Source: Prosthecobacter debontii (lineage in GTDB: Bacteria > Verrucomicrobiota > Verrucomicrobiia > Chthoniobacterales > Chthoniobacteraceae). From it: a stretch of DNA of 64,000 bases. The notes under the pieces are model-generated. The model had not been told where the DNA came from and searched no databases. It saw only the letters and a program-made list of their open reading frames with translations. This document shows positions 15,932-24,949 of this stretch, piece by piece. The position numbers were made by a program, and so were the translations under genes. The DNA lies in contig CAMAUI010000003.1 in NCBI GenBank assembly GCA_945861385.1, positions 17,842 to 81,841 on the forward strand, in the 5' to 3' direction. Each line of letters starts with the position of its first letter. The stretch's first letter is position 1.

Positions 15932-17089
15932 CTACACCGTGCAAAGCTCGTCGAGCAGCCGGAACCGCTCGATGCCAAACTCCCGCATCACCGTCCGCGC
16001 GCGTTCCAGCCCGGCCATGTCTTCATCGCCGCGTTTCGTCGCCGCGATCATCAGGTTTTTTCCGGTGTGTTCGTTCGAGACAAACTCGAACACCTTCGCC
16101 TCGTAACCCCATGCCTCCAGCACGAGCGCCCGAAGCCCGTCCGTGAGCACCTCCGCCTGTCGCTCGGCGAGAATCCCGTGCCGCAGGATGGCGGCCAGCA
16201 CTTCCGGCGCCCGCATTTGCGAACGCACTTCCTTGTGGCAGCACGGCGCGACGACGATCAGTTTTGCACCCGCGCGCACACCCGCGGCGAGCGCATCGTC
16301 GGTCGCGGTGTCGCACGCGTGCAGCGCGATCAGCACGTCGGGCGCGGCGGGAAGCGGGAAGTCCGCGATCGTCCCGCGATCGAACCTCAGCCCCTCGCAT
16401 TCCAGTTCCCTCGCGATGGCGTTGGTCTTCCCCACGAGATCCTCCCGCTGCTCGACGCCGATGACCTCCGCTTTTCCCCGCCGCCGGAAATACTCGTGCG
16501 CGGCAAAAGTGAGGTAGCCCTTCCCCGCTCCCATGTCGCAGACGCGAACCGATTCCGCGGCGGCAAACGGCGAAGACTCGGTGAGATGCCCGAGGATTTC
16601 CACGAAGCGTTCCACCTGCCGCAACTTGTCCGCCATGCCGGGCCGCGCGACTCCATCGGCGGAGGTCACACCGAGCTTCGTGAGAAACGGGGCATTCGCG
16701 AGCGCACGCTCCTTGGGACGGTCATGCGCAGTCGGGAGCACAGCGGAGAAAGTGGGCCGCGACGCTTTCATCGTCCCCTCGCCTTTCGCGTCGGCTTTCA
16801 GCCGGAAATCGCCGGTTGTCGTGAAAAGGTTTGCCTCTTCGAAGACATCGGAGAGCAGCGAGCCCACCTGCGCCGGGGTCTCCGCGGGCGTCACATTGCG
16901 CGTCACATCCTTCGTCGCGTACCGCAGCGTGAGCGACACCGCGCGCCCCGCTTTCAAGTCCACAAACCGCGCATACACATTACGCAATTCCGCCTTACGC
17001 TCGCGCGGCCGGCTGAGCGTGAACTTTACAAAAGTCCCGCCGGCAAAGCTGGCGCGGAGTTTCTCCATCCATTGATCACGGGCAGTCAT
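15932..17089 (-). CDS. SAM-dependent methyltransferase
   Basis: The ORF track starts at 17434, but the protein begins at the ATG at 17089 (MTARDQWMEKLRASF), upstream of which lies the divergent small gene pair. It has 385 residues. The N-terminal 190 residues resemble the substrate-binding part seen in RNA methyltransferases of this class (FVKFTLSRPRERKAELRNVY). The C-terminal Rossmann fold has motif I VCDMGAGKGYLTFAAHEY, then VIGVEQREDLV, and a motif IV-like APCCHKEVR. The likely target is RNA or a small molecule; this cannot be decided from the sequence. Related proteins are annotated only as Methyltransf_32-type. Confidence 0.8.
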   Translation of the reverse strand: MTARDQWMEKLRASFAGGTFVKFTLSRPRERKAELRNVYARFVDLKAGRAVSLTLRYATKDVTRNVTPAETPAQVGSLLSDVFEEANLFTTTGDFRLKADAKGEGTMKASRPTFSAVLPTAHDRPKERALANAPFLTKLGVTSADGVARPGMADKLRQVERFVEILGHLTESSPFAAAESVRVCDMGAGKGYLTFAAHEYFRRRGKAEVIGVEQREDLVGKTNAIARELECEGLRFDRGTIADFPLPAAPDVLIALHACDTATDDALAAGVRAGAKLIVVAPCCHKEVRSQMRAPEVLAAILRHGILAERQAEVLTDGLRALVLEAWGYEAKVFEFVSNEHTGKNLMIAATKRGDEDMAGLERARTVMREFGIERFRLLDELCTV

Positions 17090-17143
17090 CCGGGCAACTG
17101 TGTGCGAGTTGACCGCAGCCACACAATTCCCTATTATGCGCCC

Positions 17144-17356
17144 ATGACCGCCGCCGAGATCATCCACGAGATTGACAGTCTGCCGCCCGCGGAACTGGCC
17201 GTGGTCGTGCGCCACACGAAGGAACTCGACAAACATCGCCAGCTCTCCGGCGAGGAAATTGGCGTGCTCGCCCAGCAAATGGTGGACGCCACCGACCCCG
17301 CCGAAGTCGAGCGCCTGAAAGCCGAGATCACCAGGGGCTTCTACGGCGACCGGTGA
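17144..17356 (+). CDS. Small antitoxin-like protein
   Basis: The 70-residue frame starts at the ATG at 17144 (MTAAEIIHEIDSLPPAELAVV); the track shows it only as the tail of a much longer false ORF. The sequence MTxxEIIxEIDxLPPxE, a helix followed by a short charged C-terminal helix ending in RGFYGDR, resembles antitoxins of the RelB/addiction-module type. Its stop is followed after one base by the ATG of the next small gene. The pair is the first thing on the plus strand after the divergent methyltransferase. No obvious operator was found in the 54-bp gap upstream. Confidence 0.55.
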   Translation: MTAAEIIHEIDSLPPAELAVVVRHTKELDKHRQLSGEEIGVLAQQMVDATDPAEVERLKAEITRGFYGDR

Positions 17357-17357
17357 C

Positions 17358-17603
17358 ATGCCGAAAATCCGCCGCCGGAACCTCCCCCGCGCGGTGATGG
17401 CGCACCTCCTCGACCGCGTCCACCTGCGCCACATTTCAGTGGATCAGCTTGTCCTATTTTCCAACTGGTGCGCGCTGGAACCCGAAGTCCCCGCGGGCGA
17501 ATGGTTCAAACGCTTCCCCGGCATGACCATCTGCGGGAAGGGCGAACTCGTGAAAACATTCCTCCTCCCCGGACAAGCACCACACGGGCAGGAAGTGCAA
17601 TGA
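17358..17603 (+). CDS. Small protein paired with the antitoxin-like gene
   Basis: The 81-residue protein starts one base after the stop of the preceding gene, so the two are almost certainly co-translated. It begins with a very basic stretch (MPKIRRRNLPRAVMAHLLDRV), followed by ISVDQLVLFSNWCALEPEVPAGEWFKRF and FPGMTICGKGELVKTFL. I do not recognise a catalytic toxin fold. Small proteins of this look occur in Verrucomicrobia downstream of antitoxin-like genes, but that comes from memory and is not proof of function. It could be the toxin, a third component or an unrelated protein. Confidence 0.5.
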   Translation: MPKIRRRNLPRAVMAHLLDRVHLRHISVDQLVLFSNWCALEPEVPAGEWFKRFPGMTICGKGELVKTFLLPGQAPHGQEVQ

Positions 17604-17712
17604 CCGCACCCATTGCGAGCGGCTTTTCCTTCGCGGGAAAATGAACGGCTGCCGCGCGGGGCAGCGGCATAGGCCCGCGGACACCGCGCATCACCGGCGG
17701 CACCTTCCGCTC

Positions 17713-17801
17713 CTGGGCGAAGTCAGCGCGACATTCACACTCACGAACCACGCCGGCCTCATCGCAAAGCAGCTCAAGCGCAAGCCCCGAACCGTCGAAG
17801 T
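17713..17801 (+). pseudogene. Possible remnant of a retropepsin-like protease gene
   Basis: In the 312-bp gap between the small gene pair and dnaE, one plus-strand frame reads LGEVSATFTLTNHAGLIAKQ followed by KPRTVEV. This resembles the N-terminal strand of small clan AA (retropepsin-like) aspartic proteases found as single-domain proteins in many bacteria, where the catalytic DTGA would come a few residues later. Here the frame continues into unrelated sequence with no DTGA. It may be a truncated remnant. The rest of the gap holds nothing I can identify. Confidence 0.25.
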
Positions 17802-17915
17802 CTATACTACATACGATCTGCGCTGCGCGTTTTGTGAAGCATGGCGCGCGGAGCGGCGCCATCCACCGGGAGTGCGCGCTTGCGCTGGCACCCGGTTGCT
17901 CCGCAATGTTGCGCG

Positions 17916-20900
17916 ATGCCGGATTCGTTCGTTCATCTCCACTGCCACACGGAATACTCCACGCTCGATGGAGCTTGCCGTGTCGGCGCGGCTGTGGAGA
18001 AAGCGGCGAAGCTCGGCATGCCTGCGCTGGCGATCACGGACCACGGGGTGATGTATGGGGCGGTTGAGTTTTACCAGGCGTGCAACAAGGCGGGCATCAA
18101 GCCGATCATCGGCTGCGAGGTGTACATGTCGCCGGATTCTCATCTGAAAAAATCGGCAAGCACCAAGCAGGAGGGGAATTTTCACTTCACGCTGCTCGCG
18201 CAAAACGAACAGGGCTACAAGAACCTCATCAAGCTCGTCTCCATCGCGCATCTCGACGGGTTTTACTACAAGCCGCGCATGGACAAGGAGCTGCTCGCGC
18301 AATACTCGGCGGGGCTGATCGGGCTGAGCGGGTGTCTCAAGGGTGAGGTGCCGTATGCGATCCATGCGCAGCAGGATTTAAAAAAGGCGCACGCGCTCGC
18401 GGCGACGTATCGCGACATTCTCGGGGCGGAGAATTATTTCATCGAGCTGTGCGACCACGGCATCGAGCAGCAGATCACCGTGAACCGCGAGCTGCCACGC
18501 ATCGCGCGCGACCTCGGCGTGGGCCTCGTGGCGACGAACGACGTGCATTTTCTAAACAAGGAGGATCACGACGCGCACGACGTGCTCATCTGCATCGGCA
18601 CCGCCGCGAACATCACTGACGAGCGCCGGCTGCGCTACGTGAGCGAGGTGTACTTCAAGACGCCGGAGGAGATGCGCTCGATCTGGCGCGATTATCCCGG
18701 GGCGTGCGATAACACGCTGGCGATCGCCGAGCGCACGGGCTTCAAGCTGGATGACTCGCCGAAGTACCCGAACTACGAGACGCCGCCGGGCAAGACGCAG
18801 AACGGCTACCTGCGCGAGATCGCCGAGGCCGGCCTGCGGCGGCGCTACGGCCCGCGCGCCGACTCGGAGGAGATCCAGCGGCGCTACGAACTCGAGGTCG
18901 CCGTGCTCGAGAAGCAGGGTTTCGTGAACTACTTTCTCATCGTCTGGGACTTCATTGACTGGGCGCGCAAGCAGGGCATCCCCGTCGGGCCGGGACGCGG
19001 CTCGGCGGCTGGCTCCATCGTGGCGTATGCGATGGGGATCACGGACATTGACCCGATCAAGTTCAAGCTGCTGTTCGAGCGGTTCCTGAATCCCGAACGG
19101 GTGTCGCCACCGGATATTGACGTGGACTTCTGCGTGAACCGCCGCGGTGAGGTCATCGAGTACGTGCGCAAAAAATACGGCGACCGCGCGGTGGCGATGA
19201 TCATCACTTTCGGCACGCTCGGCGCAAAATCGGTCGTGCGCGACGTGGCGCGCGTGCAGGGCATGGGCTACAGCGACGCGGATCGCATCGCGAAGATGAT
19301 CCCGACGGAGCTGAACATCACGCTCACGGGCTACGAGAAAAAGAACGCGGAGACGGGCGAAGTGGAGAAGGTGCTGGGGGCAATTGACAAGAATCCCGAT
19401 CTCGCCGCCGCCGTGAAAAACGAACCCGCGACCGCCGCGGTGTGGGACGCCGCGGTGAAGCTCGAAGGCCTCACGCGCAACGTCGGCGTCCACGCGGCAG
19501 GCGTGGTCATCGGCGACCGCGACCTGTCCGACTACATCCCGCTCGCGCGCTCGAACGACGGCACCATCGTCTCCCAATACGCGATGGGGCCGCTCGGCGA
19601 TGTGGGAATGCTGAAGTGCGACTTCCTCGGGCTGAAAACGCTCACGGTGATCACGGACGCTGTCGCACTCATCCGCGCGCACACGCCCGCTTTCGACATA
19701 GACACGGTCACGCTCGATGACGCGGCGACGTTCGACATTTTCAACCGCGGCGAGACCATCGCGGTATTCCAGGTCGAGTCCGGCGGCATGACGGGCTGGG
19801 CGAAGCAATTCGACATCGCGAGCATCGAGGACATCAACGCGCTCATCGCGCTGTTCCGGCCCGGCCCGATGGAGCTGATCCCCGATTACGTGAAGCGCAA
19901 AAAGGGCAAGGCGAAGGTGAAGGCGCCTCACGAACTGCTGATGGGAATCACGTCGGAAACCTACGGTGTTCTCATTTACCAGGAGCAGGTGATGCAGGCC
20001 GCCCAAATCCTCGCCGGCTACACGCTCGGCGGCGCGGATCTGCTCCGCCGCGCGATGGGGAAAAAGGACAAGGACAAGATGGCCAAGGAGCGCGTCAAGT
20101 TCTGCGAGGGCGCCGCGAAGCTGCACAACATTTCCGCCGACAAGGCAAACGAGGTGTTCGACACGCTGGAGAAATTCGCGGGCTACGGATTCAACCGCTC
20201 GCATTCCGCCGCATACGCGTGGGTGAGCTACCAGACGGGTTTTCTAAAGGCGAACTACCCGGTGGAATTCATGGCCGCCGTGATGAGCAACGAAGTCGCG
20301 AACATGGACAAAATCGCCGTGTTCGTCGGCGAGTGCGAGCGCCTCGGCATCAAGCTCCTCGCGCCGGACATCAACGCGAGCGGCTTGAAATTTGAGCCGG
20401 CGGAGGTGAACGCGGAGGGCGTGGCGGCGCTGAAGGCGCTGCGGAAAGCCGCACGCGCCGTGGCAGCGGACGACGGCGAAGCCGCCGCCGCCGCCGTGGC
20501 TGCGACGCCCTCGTCGTCCCGATACATCGGGATATCCGCGGCGCCCCCGCCGCGAGATTCGTCTGGAGCCGAACACGACGCAGAGAACTACAATTTCGAC
20601 GACCTGCCTTCGGGCAACGGCAATCACGCCCCGCGCGGCGAAGGCGCCGCGGATAGTTGCGACGGGGGCGTCGCAGCCACGACAAGCGGCGGCACCGCGG
20701 AGAAACCCCGCCTCGGCTCGATCCGCTACGGGCTCGCCGCGATCAAGAACGTCGGAGAACTCGCAATGATCGCCGCCATCGAGGAGCGCAGGCACGGCGG
20801 GCCGTTCAAATCGCTCGATGATTTCTGCGCGCGCGTGGACTCCAAGAAGGTCAACCGCAAGGTCCTGGAAAGTCTCGTGAAATGCGGCGCGTTCGACTTC

Positions 20901-21677
20901 ACCGGCATCGAACGCGCCTGGCTTTTTGCGGAAGTCGAGGGCGCGATGGCCGCCGCCAGCAGCTCGCAGCGCGACAAGGCCGCCGGACAGTCGTCGCTTT
21001 TCGGCGACATCGAGGGCGCGGCGCAGCCCGCGGCGAAGCGCGCAAACGCGAAAGTCCCGCCGTGGCCGCAAGGCGAGAAGCTCGCCTATGAGAAGGAACT
21101 GCTCGGATTCTACGTCACCGGCCATCCGCTCGACGAATACCGGGCCGAGCTGGGGCGGGACAAATACACTCCCATCGCGCACCTCGGCGAAAAAGAAACC
21201 AAAAGCACCGTCACCATCGCCGGCCAGCTCGCGAGCGTGGATCGCAAGTTCACGAAAAAGGACGGAAAGCCCTTCGCCATCGTGATCCTCGAGGACATGA
21301 CAGCATCGCTCGAAGTGATGATCTGGAGCGAAGCCTTCACGAAAAACCAGCGCCACCTTGAGGCCGGCAAAGTCGTTGCGATCACCGGCCGCCTCGACCA
21401 GCGCGACGAAGGCCCGCGAATCACCGCCGACAAGGTGGAGCCGCTCACAAAGTCCGCGCCGAAGGAAAAGCCGCTCGTGCTTACCCTCGATCGCGCGAAG
21501 GCGTCCGAGCGCGACCTGCTCGCCATCCGCGACGTGCTCGCACGCCACCCCGGCACGCGCCGGGTCGAATTCCGCATCCTCGGTGACCACGCCCCGCTCC
21601 GCCTCGTGCCGGACGAAGCCTTCGCCATAAATTTCAACGATGACGCAAAAGCCGCACTGAAACCGTGGATTTCCTGA
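17916..21677 (+). CDS. dnaE: DNA polymerase III alpha subunit, with a palindromic insert
   Basis: DnaE is the replicative polymerase. The start chosen is the ATG at 17916 (MPDSFVHLHCHTEYSTLDG), because the PHP domain begins there; the track start at 17841 adds 25 residues of no similarity. The protein has 1253 residues. GPGRGSAAGS lies near residue 358 and the catalytic PDIDVDF near 398. The helix-hairpin-helix region is LAAIKNVGE and the C-terminal OB fold contains VTIAGQLASVDRKFTKKDG. Between VAALKALRK and RLGSIRYGLAAIKNVGE, about residues 850-925, there is a low-complexity stretch absent from ordinary DnaE. It is encoded by a long inverted-repeat element (20496-20680) that keeps the frame. 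Confidence 0.95.
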   Translation: MPDSFVHLHCHTEYSTLDGACRVGAAVEKAAKLGMPALAITDHGVMYGAVEFYQACNKAGIKPIIGCEVYMSPDSHLKKSASTKQEGNFHFTLLAQNEQGYKNLIKLVSIAHLDGFYYKPRMDKELLAQYSAGLIGLSGCLKGEVPYAIHAQQDLKKAHALAATYRDILGAENYFIELCDHGIEQQITVNRELPRIARDLGVGLVATNDVHFLNKEDHDAHDVLICIGTAANITDERRLRYVSEVYFKTPEEMRSIWRDYPGACDNTLAIAERTGFKLDDSPKYPNYETPPGKTQNGYLREIAEAGLRRRYGPRADSEEIQRRYELEVAVLEKQGFVNYFLIVWDFIDWARKQGIPVGPGRGSAAGSIVAYAMGITDIDPIKFKLLFERFLNPERVSPPDIDVDFCVNRRGEVIEYVRKKYGDRAVAMIITFGTLGAKSVVRDVARVQGMGYSDADRIAKMIPTELNITLTGYEKKNAETGEVEKVLGAIDKNPDLAAAVKNEPATAAVWDAAVKLEGLTRNVGVHAAGVVIGDRDLSDYIPLARSNDGTIVSQYAMGPLGDVGMLKCDFLGLKTLTVITDAVALIRAHTPAFDIDTVTLDDAATFDIFNRGETIAVFQVESGGMTGWAKQFDIASIEDINALIALFRPGPMELIPDYVKRKKGKAKVKAPHELLMGITSETYGVLIYQEQVMQAAQILAGYTLGGADLLRRAMGKKDKDKMAKERVKFCEGAAKLHNISADKANEVFDTLEKFAGYGFNRSHSAAYAWVSYQTGFLKANYPVEFMAAVMSNEVANMDKIAVFVGECERLGIKLLAPDINASGLKFEPAEVNAEGVAALKALRKAARAVAADDGEAAAAAVAATPSSSRYIGISAAPPPRDSSGAEHDAENYNFDDLPSGNGNHAPRGEGAADSCDGGVAATTSGGTAEKPRLGSIRYGLAAIKNVGELAMIAAIEERRHGGPFKSLDDFCARVDSKKVNRKVLESLVKCGAFDFTGIERAWLFAEVEGAMAAASSSQRDKAAGQSSLFGDIEGAAQPAAKRANAKVPPWPQGEKLAYEKELLGFYVTGHPLDEYRAELGRDKYTPIAHLGEKETKSTVTIAGQLASVDRKFTKKDGKPFAIVILEDMTASLEVMIWSEAFTKNQRHLEAGKVVAITGRLDQRDEGPRITADKVEPLTKSAPKEKPLVLTLDRAKASERDLLAIRDVLARHPGTRRVEFRILGDHAPLRLVPDEAFAINFNDDAKAALKPWIS
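20496..20680. repeat. Palindromic element inserted in frame in dnaE
   Basis: The outer arms GTGGCTGCGACGCCCTCGTC at 20496 and its near-complement at 20660-20680 match over 21 bp with one mismatch. An inner pair, ATCCGCGGCGCC at 20534-20545 and GGCGCCGCGGAT at 20643-20654, is perfect. The element is 185 bp and is read through in frame. An intergenic element at 37516-37623 has the same outer ends: GTGGCTGCG at one side and GGGGCGTCGCAGCCAC at the other. The two therefore belong to one repeat family. Confidence 0.8.
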
Positions 21678-21690
21678 TTCCCCCCGTAGC

Positions 21691-21707
21691 GCAAGCTGCC
21701 AGCTTGC
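21691..21707. repeat. Short palindrome after dnaE
   Basis: GCAAGCTGCCAGCTTGC is a perfect 7-bp stem with a GCC loop, 13 bp after the dnaE stop. There is no T tract, so it is probably not a Rho-independent terminator. The word GCAAGC..GCTTGC recurs in the palindrome inside the aldehyde dehydrogenase at 26157-26213, which suggests a related repeat. Confidence 0.6.
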
Positions 21708-21780
21708 GGAAAACGCGCCCCCCGCGCATCCACGCATATGAACCCACAGAACGCCCCAGTCCCACTCCGCAACAACACTC

Positions 21781-22797
21781 ATGACACCATCACGCCACCA
21801 AAAGCCCATAAGGCCTGCACGCTCACCCTTGGGGGGGATTTTTCCACACATCCTGTCGCTCGCGTTCATCGCAGCGCCGCTTTTCCAAGCTTCCGCTGAC
21901 CCCGTCATCGAAGCCGTGGCCAAGCAAAATGACCTCATCGTCCACTACGACAAGGCGACGGACTTCAGCGGCATCACATGGATTGGCAACGACAACTATT
22001 ACGCCGTCTCGAATCGCACCCTGGCGATTTTTACACTCAAGCTGAGCCTCGATCCCGCAAGCGGTGCAATCCATGCGGCGGCGTTTGGCTCAATGATTCC
22101 GGTGAAAGCGAACCTCTCCGACTTTGAGGGCATCGCGTGGCAGCCGGAGTTCAGGCGGCTGTACATCAGTTGCGAGAACGGCCACGGAATCACCGGATTC
22201 GACGAGGCCGGCGATGCGCGTTTTGCCGTGGAAGTTCCGAAGGTTTTCAGCCGCGCGCGTTTCAACAAGAGCCTTGAGTCACTCACATTTGGCGCGGGGC
22301 ATTTCTGGACCGCCAACGAAGACACCCTCGATGGCGACGGCGAACTGAGTTCACGCTCCCGGGGCGGTCTCGTCCGGATTCAAAAATTCACCTCGTCATT
22401 CAAGCCTCTCGCCCAATTCGCCCATCGCACGGACCCCTCAGCGTTGCGCCCGAACAACACCGGCACCGGACTCACCGATCTCTGCGCGCTTCCGGACGGA
22501 CGGCTTCTCGCGCTGGAACGCGTCGTCGCCACGGGCCTTGTCGCGAAGATTTACCTGCTCGATTTCACCGATGCCACTGATGTCGGGAAATTCGCGCGCC
22601 TCGACCACGCGGACTTCAAGCCCGCCCGCAAGAAACTCCTCTTCGAGCGCCACACCGGCGGTGCCAATTACGAGGGCATCGCGCTTGGCCCTCAACTCGC
22701 CGGAGGCTGGCGCAGCCTCATCCTCATCGCGGACAGCGGCGGGGAGACGAAACATCGCCTGATGCCACTCCGCATCAAGCTGGGAGAGGCGAAGTAA
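21781..22797 (+). CDS. Secreted esterase-like protein, phytase-like domain
   Basis: The 338-residue protein has an N-terminal basic stretch followed by the hydrophobic HILSLAFIAAPLFQASA, a probable signal peptide. The mature part reads ITWIGNDNYYAVSNR, LSDFEGIAWQPEFRRLYISCENG, SLESLTFGAGHFWTANED and GTGLTDLCALPDGRLLALER. These are the repeated blades of the 'esterase-like activity of phytase' (PF13449) beta-propeller family. The substrate is not predictable; the name reflects a distant relation to phytase. The gene stands alone, 103 bp after dnaE. Confidence 0.8.
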   Translation: MTPSRHQKPIRPARSPLGGIFPHILSLAFIAAPLFQASADPVIEAVAKQNDLIVHYDKATDFSGITWIGNDNYYAVSNRTLAIFTLKLSLDPASGAIHAAAFGSMIPVKANLSDFEGIAWQPEFRRLYISCENGHGITGFDEAGDARFAVEVPKVFSRARFNKSLESLTFGAGHFWTANEDTLDGDGELSSRSRGGLVRIQKFTSSFKPLAQFAHRTDPSALRPNNTGTGLTDLCALPDGRLLALERVVATGLVAKIYLLDFTDATDVGKFARLDHADFKPARKKLLFERHTGGANYEGIALGPQLAGGWRSLILIADSGGETKHRLMPLRIKLGEAK

Positions 22798-23045
22798 ACG
22801 GAGGAACGCCCGGAAAAAGGCTCACTGCACTTGCGCGTGGTTGAATGCCGCGCCGGGCGTCACGGCGTTCTCCGGAAGATCAGGGCGGTTCGTGAACGGC
22901 GCAGTTGCCGACACCAACCTGCGGCGTGGGATTTTACACTCTCCTTACATTAAACCCGGCCCGTGAACACAGGGGCTTAACATGAGTGTGCGAGTTTCCT
23001 CCACATGCTCGGGGCTCTGCCGCGGGCGTGAAATCAAACTACAAA

Positions 23046-24644
23046 ATGAAATCAATCCTGACCCGAAACATAACCACCATCGCTGCCATCGCACTCGTGA
23101 CTGGCAGTGCGTTCGCCCAAGTGGCGAATCAACTGCCACCACCCAACCAGCAGCGGCCACCGATCAACCAGCAACCACCGCCACCCGATCAGCAGCAGCC
23201 ACCACCCAACCAGCAACCGCCACCACCCAACCAGCAACCACCGCCACCAAACCAGCAGCCGCCGCCACCCAACCAGCAGCCACCACCACCCAACCAGCAA
23301 CCGCCACCACCCAACCAGCAACCGCCACCACCCAACCAGCAGCCGCCACCACCCAACCAGCAACCGCCACCGCCCAACCAGCAGCCGCCACCACCCAACC
23401 AGCAGCCGCCACCACCCGACCAGCAGCCGCCACCACCCAACCAGCAACCACCACCGCCCAACCAGCAGCCGCCACCACCCAACCAGCAGCCACCGCCGCC
23501 CAACCAGCAACCTCCACCCCCACCACCGGGAACTCCACCGCCAGCAGGACAACCGCCACTCGGCGGCCCGCTGCCGGGGCTCACGCAGGAGGAACTTGCC
23601 GCCTTTCGTGAAGGACGCGGGGAGTTTCTCGAGGTCGAGAACCGCGCCGGTGGTCTTGGGCCGGTTTTCAACAACGTCTCGTGTGTCTCCTGCCACCGGG
23701 CGCCTGCTCCCGGCGGCGCCAGTCGTATCGTTGTGACACGCTTCGGGCATACGGAGGGCGGCGTTTTCGATCCGCTGGCGGAACTCGGCGGTTCGCTGCT
23801 GCAATTCCGCGCCATCGCGCCGGGTGCCAGGGAGTTTGTTCCGCCGCAGGCCAACGTCGTCGCGCGCCGGCAGACCACGCCGCTTTTCGGCCTCGGTCTC
23901 ATCGAGGCGATCCCGGACGAAACGATCCTCGCCCTGGCAGCGCTTCCCGAAGTGGATGGTGTCAGCGGTCGTGCCTCGATGGTGCGTGATGTGGCCAGCG
24001 GCGAAATGCGCGTCGGGCGATTCGGATGGAAGGCGCAGCAAGCCACGTTGCTGTCGTTTTCCGCCGACGCGTATCTCAACGAGATGGGCATCACCAGCCG
24101 CCTCTTCCCCGATGAAAACGCGCCCAACGGAAATGCCGCGCTGCTCGCGCAATTCGACAGGGTCGCCGATCCCGAGGATGTCACGGGCCCGGATGGCCGC
24201 AGCGCGATTGATGCACTCGCGGACTTCCAGCGTCTGCTCGCGCCGCCGGCGCCGCGTCCGCTCACGGAAAATGGGACGGCTGGAAAGACACTGTTTGGCA
24301 GCGTCGGCTGCGCGCAGTGCCATGTGCCGGAATTGACAACGGGCGAAAATCCCGTCGCCGCGTTGAGCGGAAAAACAGTCGCGCTGTATTCCGACCTCCT
24401 GCTGCACGACATGGGCAGCCTCGGCGACGGCATCGTGCAGGGCGACGCGGGTGCGTCGGAATTCCGCACGCCGCCGCTGTGGGGACTGAGTGCGAGCAGC
24501 CCGTATCTGCACGACGGGCGCGCGGCGAACGTTGACCAGGCAATCCGCGCACACGACGGCGAAGGCCGCGCCGCGCGCGACCGCTACAATGCACTGACGC
24601 GCACGCAGCGAAATCAGCTCCTCGAATTCCTGCGCTCGCTCTGA
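23046..24644 (+). CDS. Secreted di-heme cytochrome c peroxidase/thiol oxidoreductase-like protein with PPPPNQQ repeats
   Basis: The start chosen is the ATG at 23046 (MKSILTRNITTIAAIALVTGSAFA), a clear signal peptide, giving 532 residues. Residues about 30-160 are a near-perfect seven-residue repeat PPPPNQQ encoded by a 21-bp minisatellite. The rest matches the di-heme oxidoreductase (DUF1111-like) family: CVSCH near residue 212 and CAQCH near 422 are the two heme sites, with FGLGLIEAIPDETI and FRTPPLWGLSASSPYLHDGRA as family signatures. It is probably a periplasmic or outer-membrane electron-transfer protein; the repeat may be a flexible or wall-spanning linker. A hairpin terminator follows. 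Confidence 0.85.
   Translation: MKSILTRNITTIAAIALVTGSAFAQVANQLPPPNQQRPPINQQPPPPDQQQPPPNQQPPPPNQQPPPPNQQPPPPNQQPPPPNQQPPPPNQQPPPPNQQPPPPNQQPPPPNQQPPPPNQQPPPPDQQPPPPNQQPPPPNQQPPPPNQQPPPPNQQPPPPPPGTPPPAGQPPLGGPLPGLTQEELAAFREGRGEFLEVENRAGGLGPVFNNVSCVSCHRAPAPGGASRIVVTRFGHTEGGVFDPLAELGGSLLQFRAIAPGAREFVPPQANVVARRQTTPLFGLGLIEAIPDETILALAALPEVDGVSGRASMVRDVASGEMRVGRFGWKAQQATLLSFSADAYLNEMGITSRLFPDENAPNGNAALLAQFDRVADPEDVTGPDGRSAIDALADFQRLLAPPAPRPLTENGTAGKTLFGSVGCAQCHVPELTTGENPVAALSGKTVALYSDLLLHDMGSLGDGIVQGDAGASEFRTPPLWGLSASSPYLHDGRAANVDQAIRAHDGEGRAARDRYNALTRTQRNQLLEFLRSL
23131..23520. repeat. 21-bp minisatellite coding PPPPNQQ
   Basis: About 18 units of a 21-bp repeat with consensus near CCACCACCCAACCAGCAGCCG lie inside the cytochrome gene. 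Because the unit is a multiple of three, it opens long false frames on both strands, for example 23107-23736 plus and 23189-24469 minus. Units differ at third codon positions (CAG or CAA, CCG or CCA), so the array is not freshly expanded throughout. Confidence 0.9.
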
Positions 24645-24667
24645 GCCCGACAGTCCGCCGAAATCAC

Positions 24668-24705
24668 AGGCCCGCGCCGCGAAAGTGGCGCGGGCCTTGT
24701 CTTTT
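24668..24705 (+). terminator. Rho-independent terminator of the di-heme cytochrome gene
   Basis: The 11-bp stem AGGCCCGCGCC with GGCGCGGGCCT encloses GCGAAAGT and is followed by TGTCTTTT. It lies 23 bp after the stop codon. Confidence 0.85.
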
Positions 24706-24949
24706 CAAATGAGCCGGAGCGCCCCCCGGATGTTCGCCCACGGATAGAGTGCCCGGATAGAGTGCCTGCCCGGCAACGGTGTCCAAAATTCGGTCAAAAA
24801 CATGGCTCTGATTAGCTGCGCGGCGGGGAGAAGTCGAGGCAATCTTCCGGAGGTCAGCGGGAAAATGTGCGGCCGCGGCGCGGGCTTACCGGCCCGCAAA
24901 CCCACCCCGCAGCAATGCGCGCCGGAATCGCGGCGGTAATTCCCGACGC

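Noticed and set aside
18552-20204. A 550-codon minus-strand ORF across dnaE.
   Set aside because: It is antisense to the polymerase, rich in Arg/His/Val/Glu as expected of a GC-rich shadow frame, and resembles no protein.
23131-23520. The regular 21-bp repeats could be mistaken for a CRISPR array.
   Set aside because: There are no unique spacers; the repeat is contiguous and codes for PPPPNQQ in a gene with a signal peptide and heme sites.
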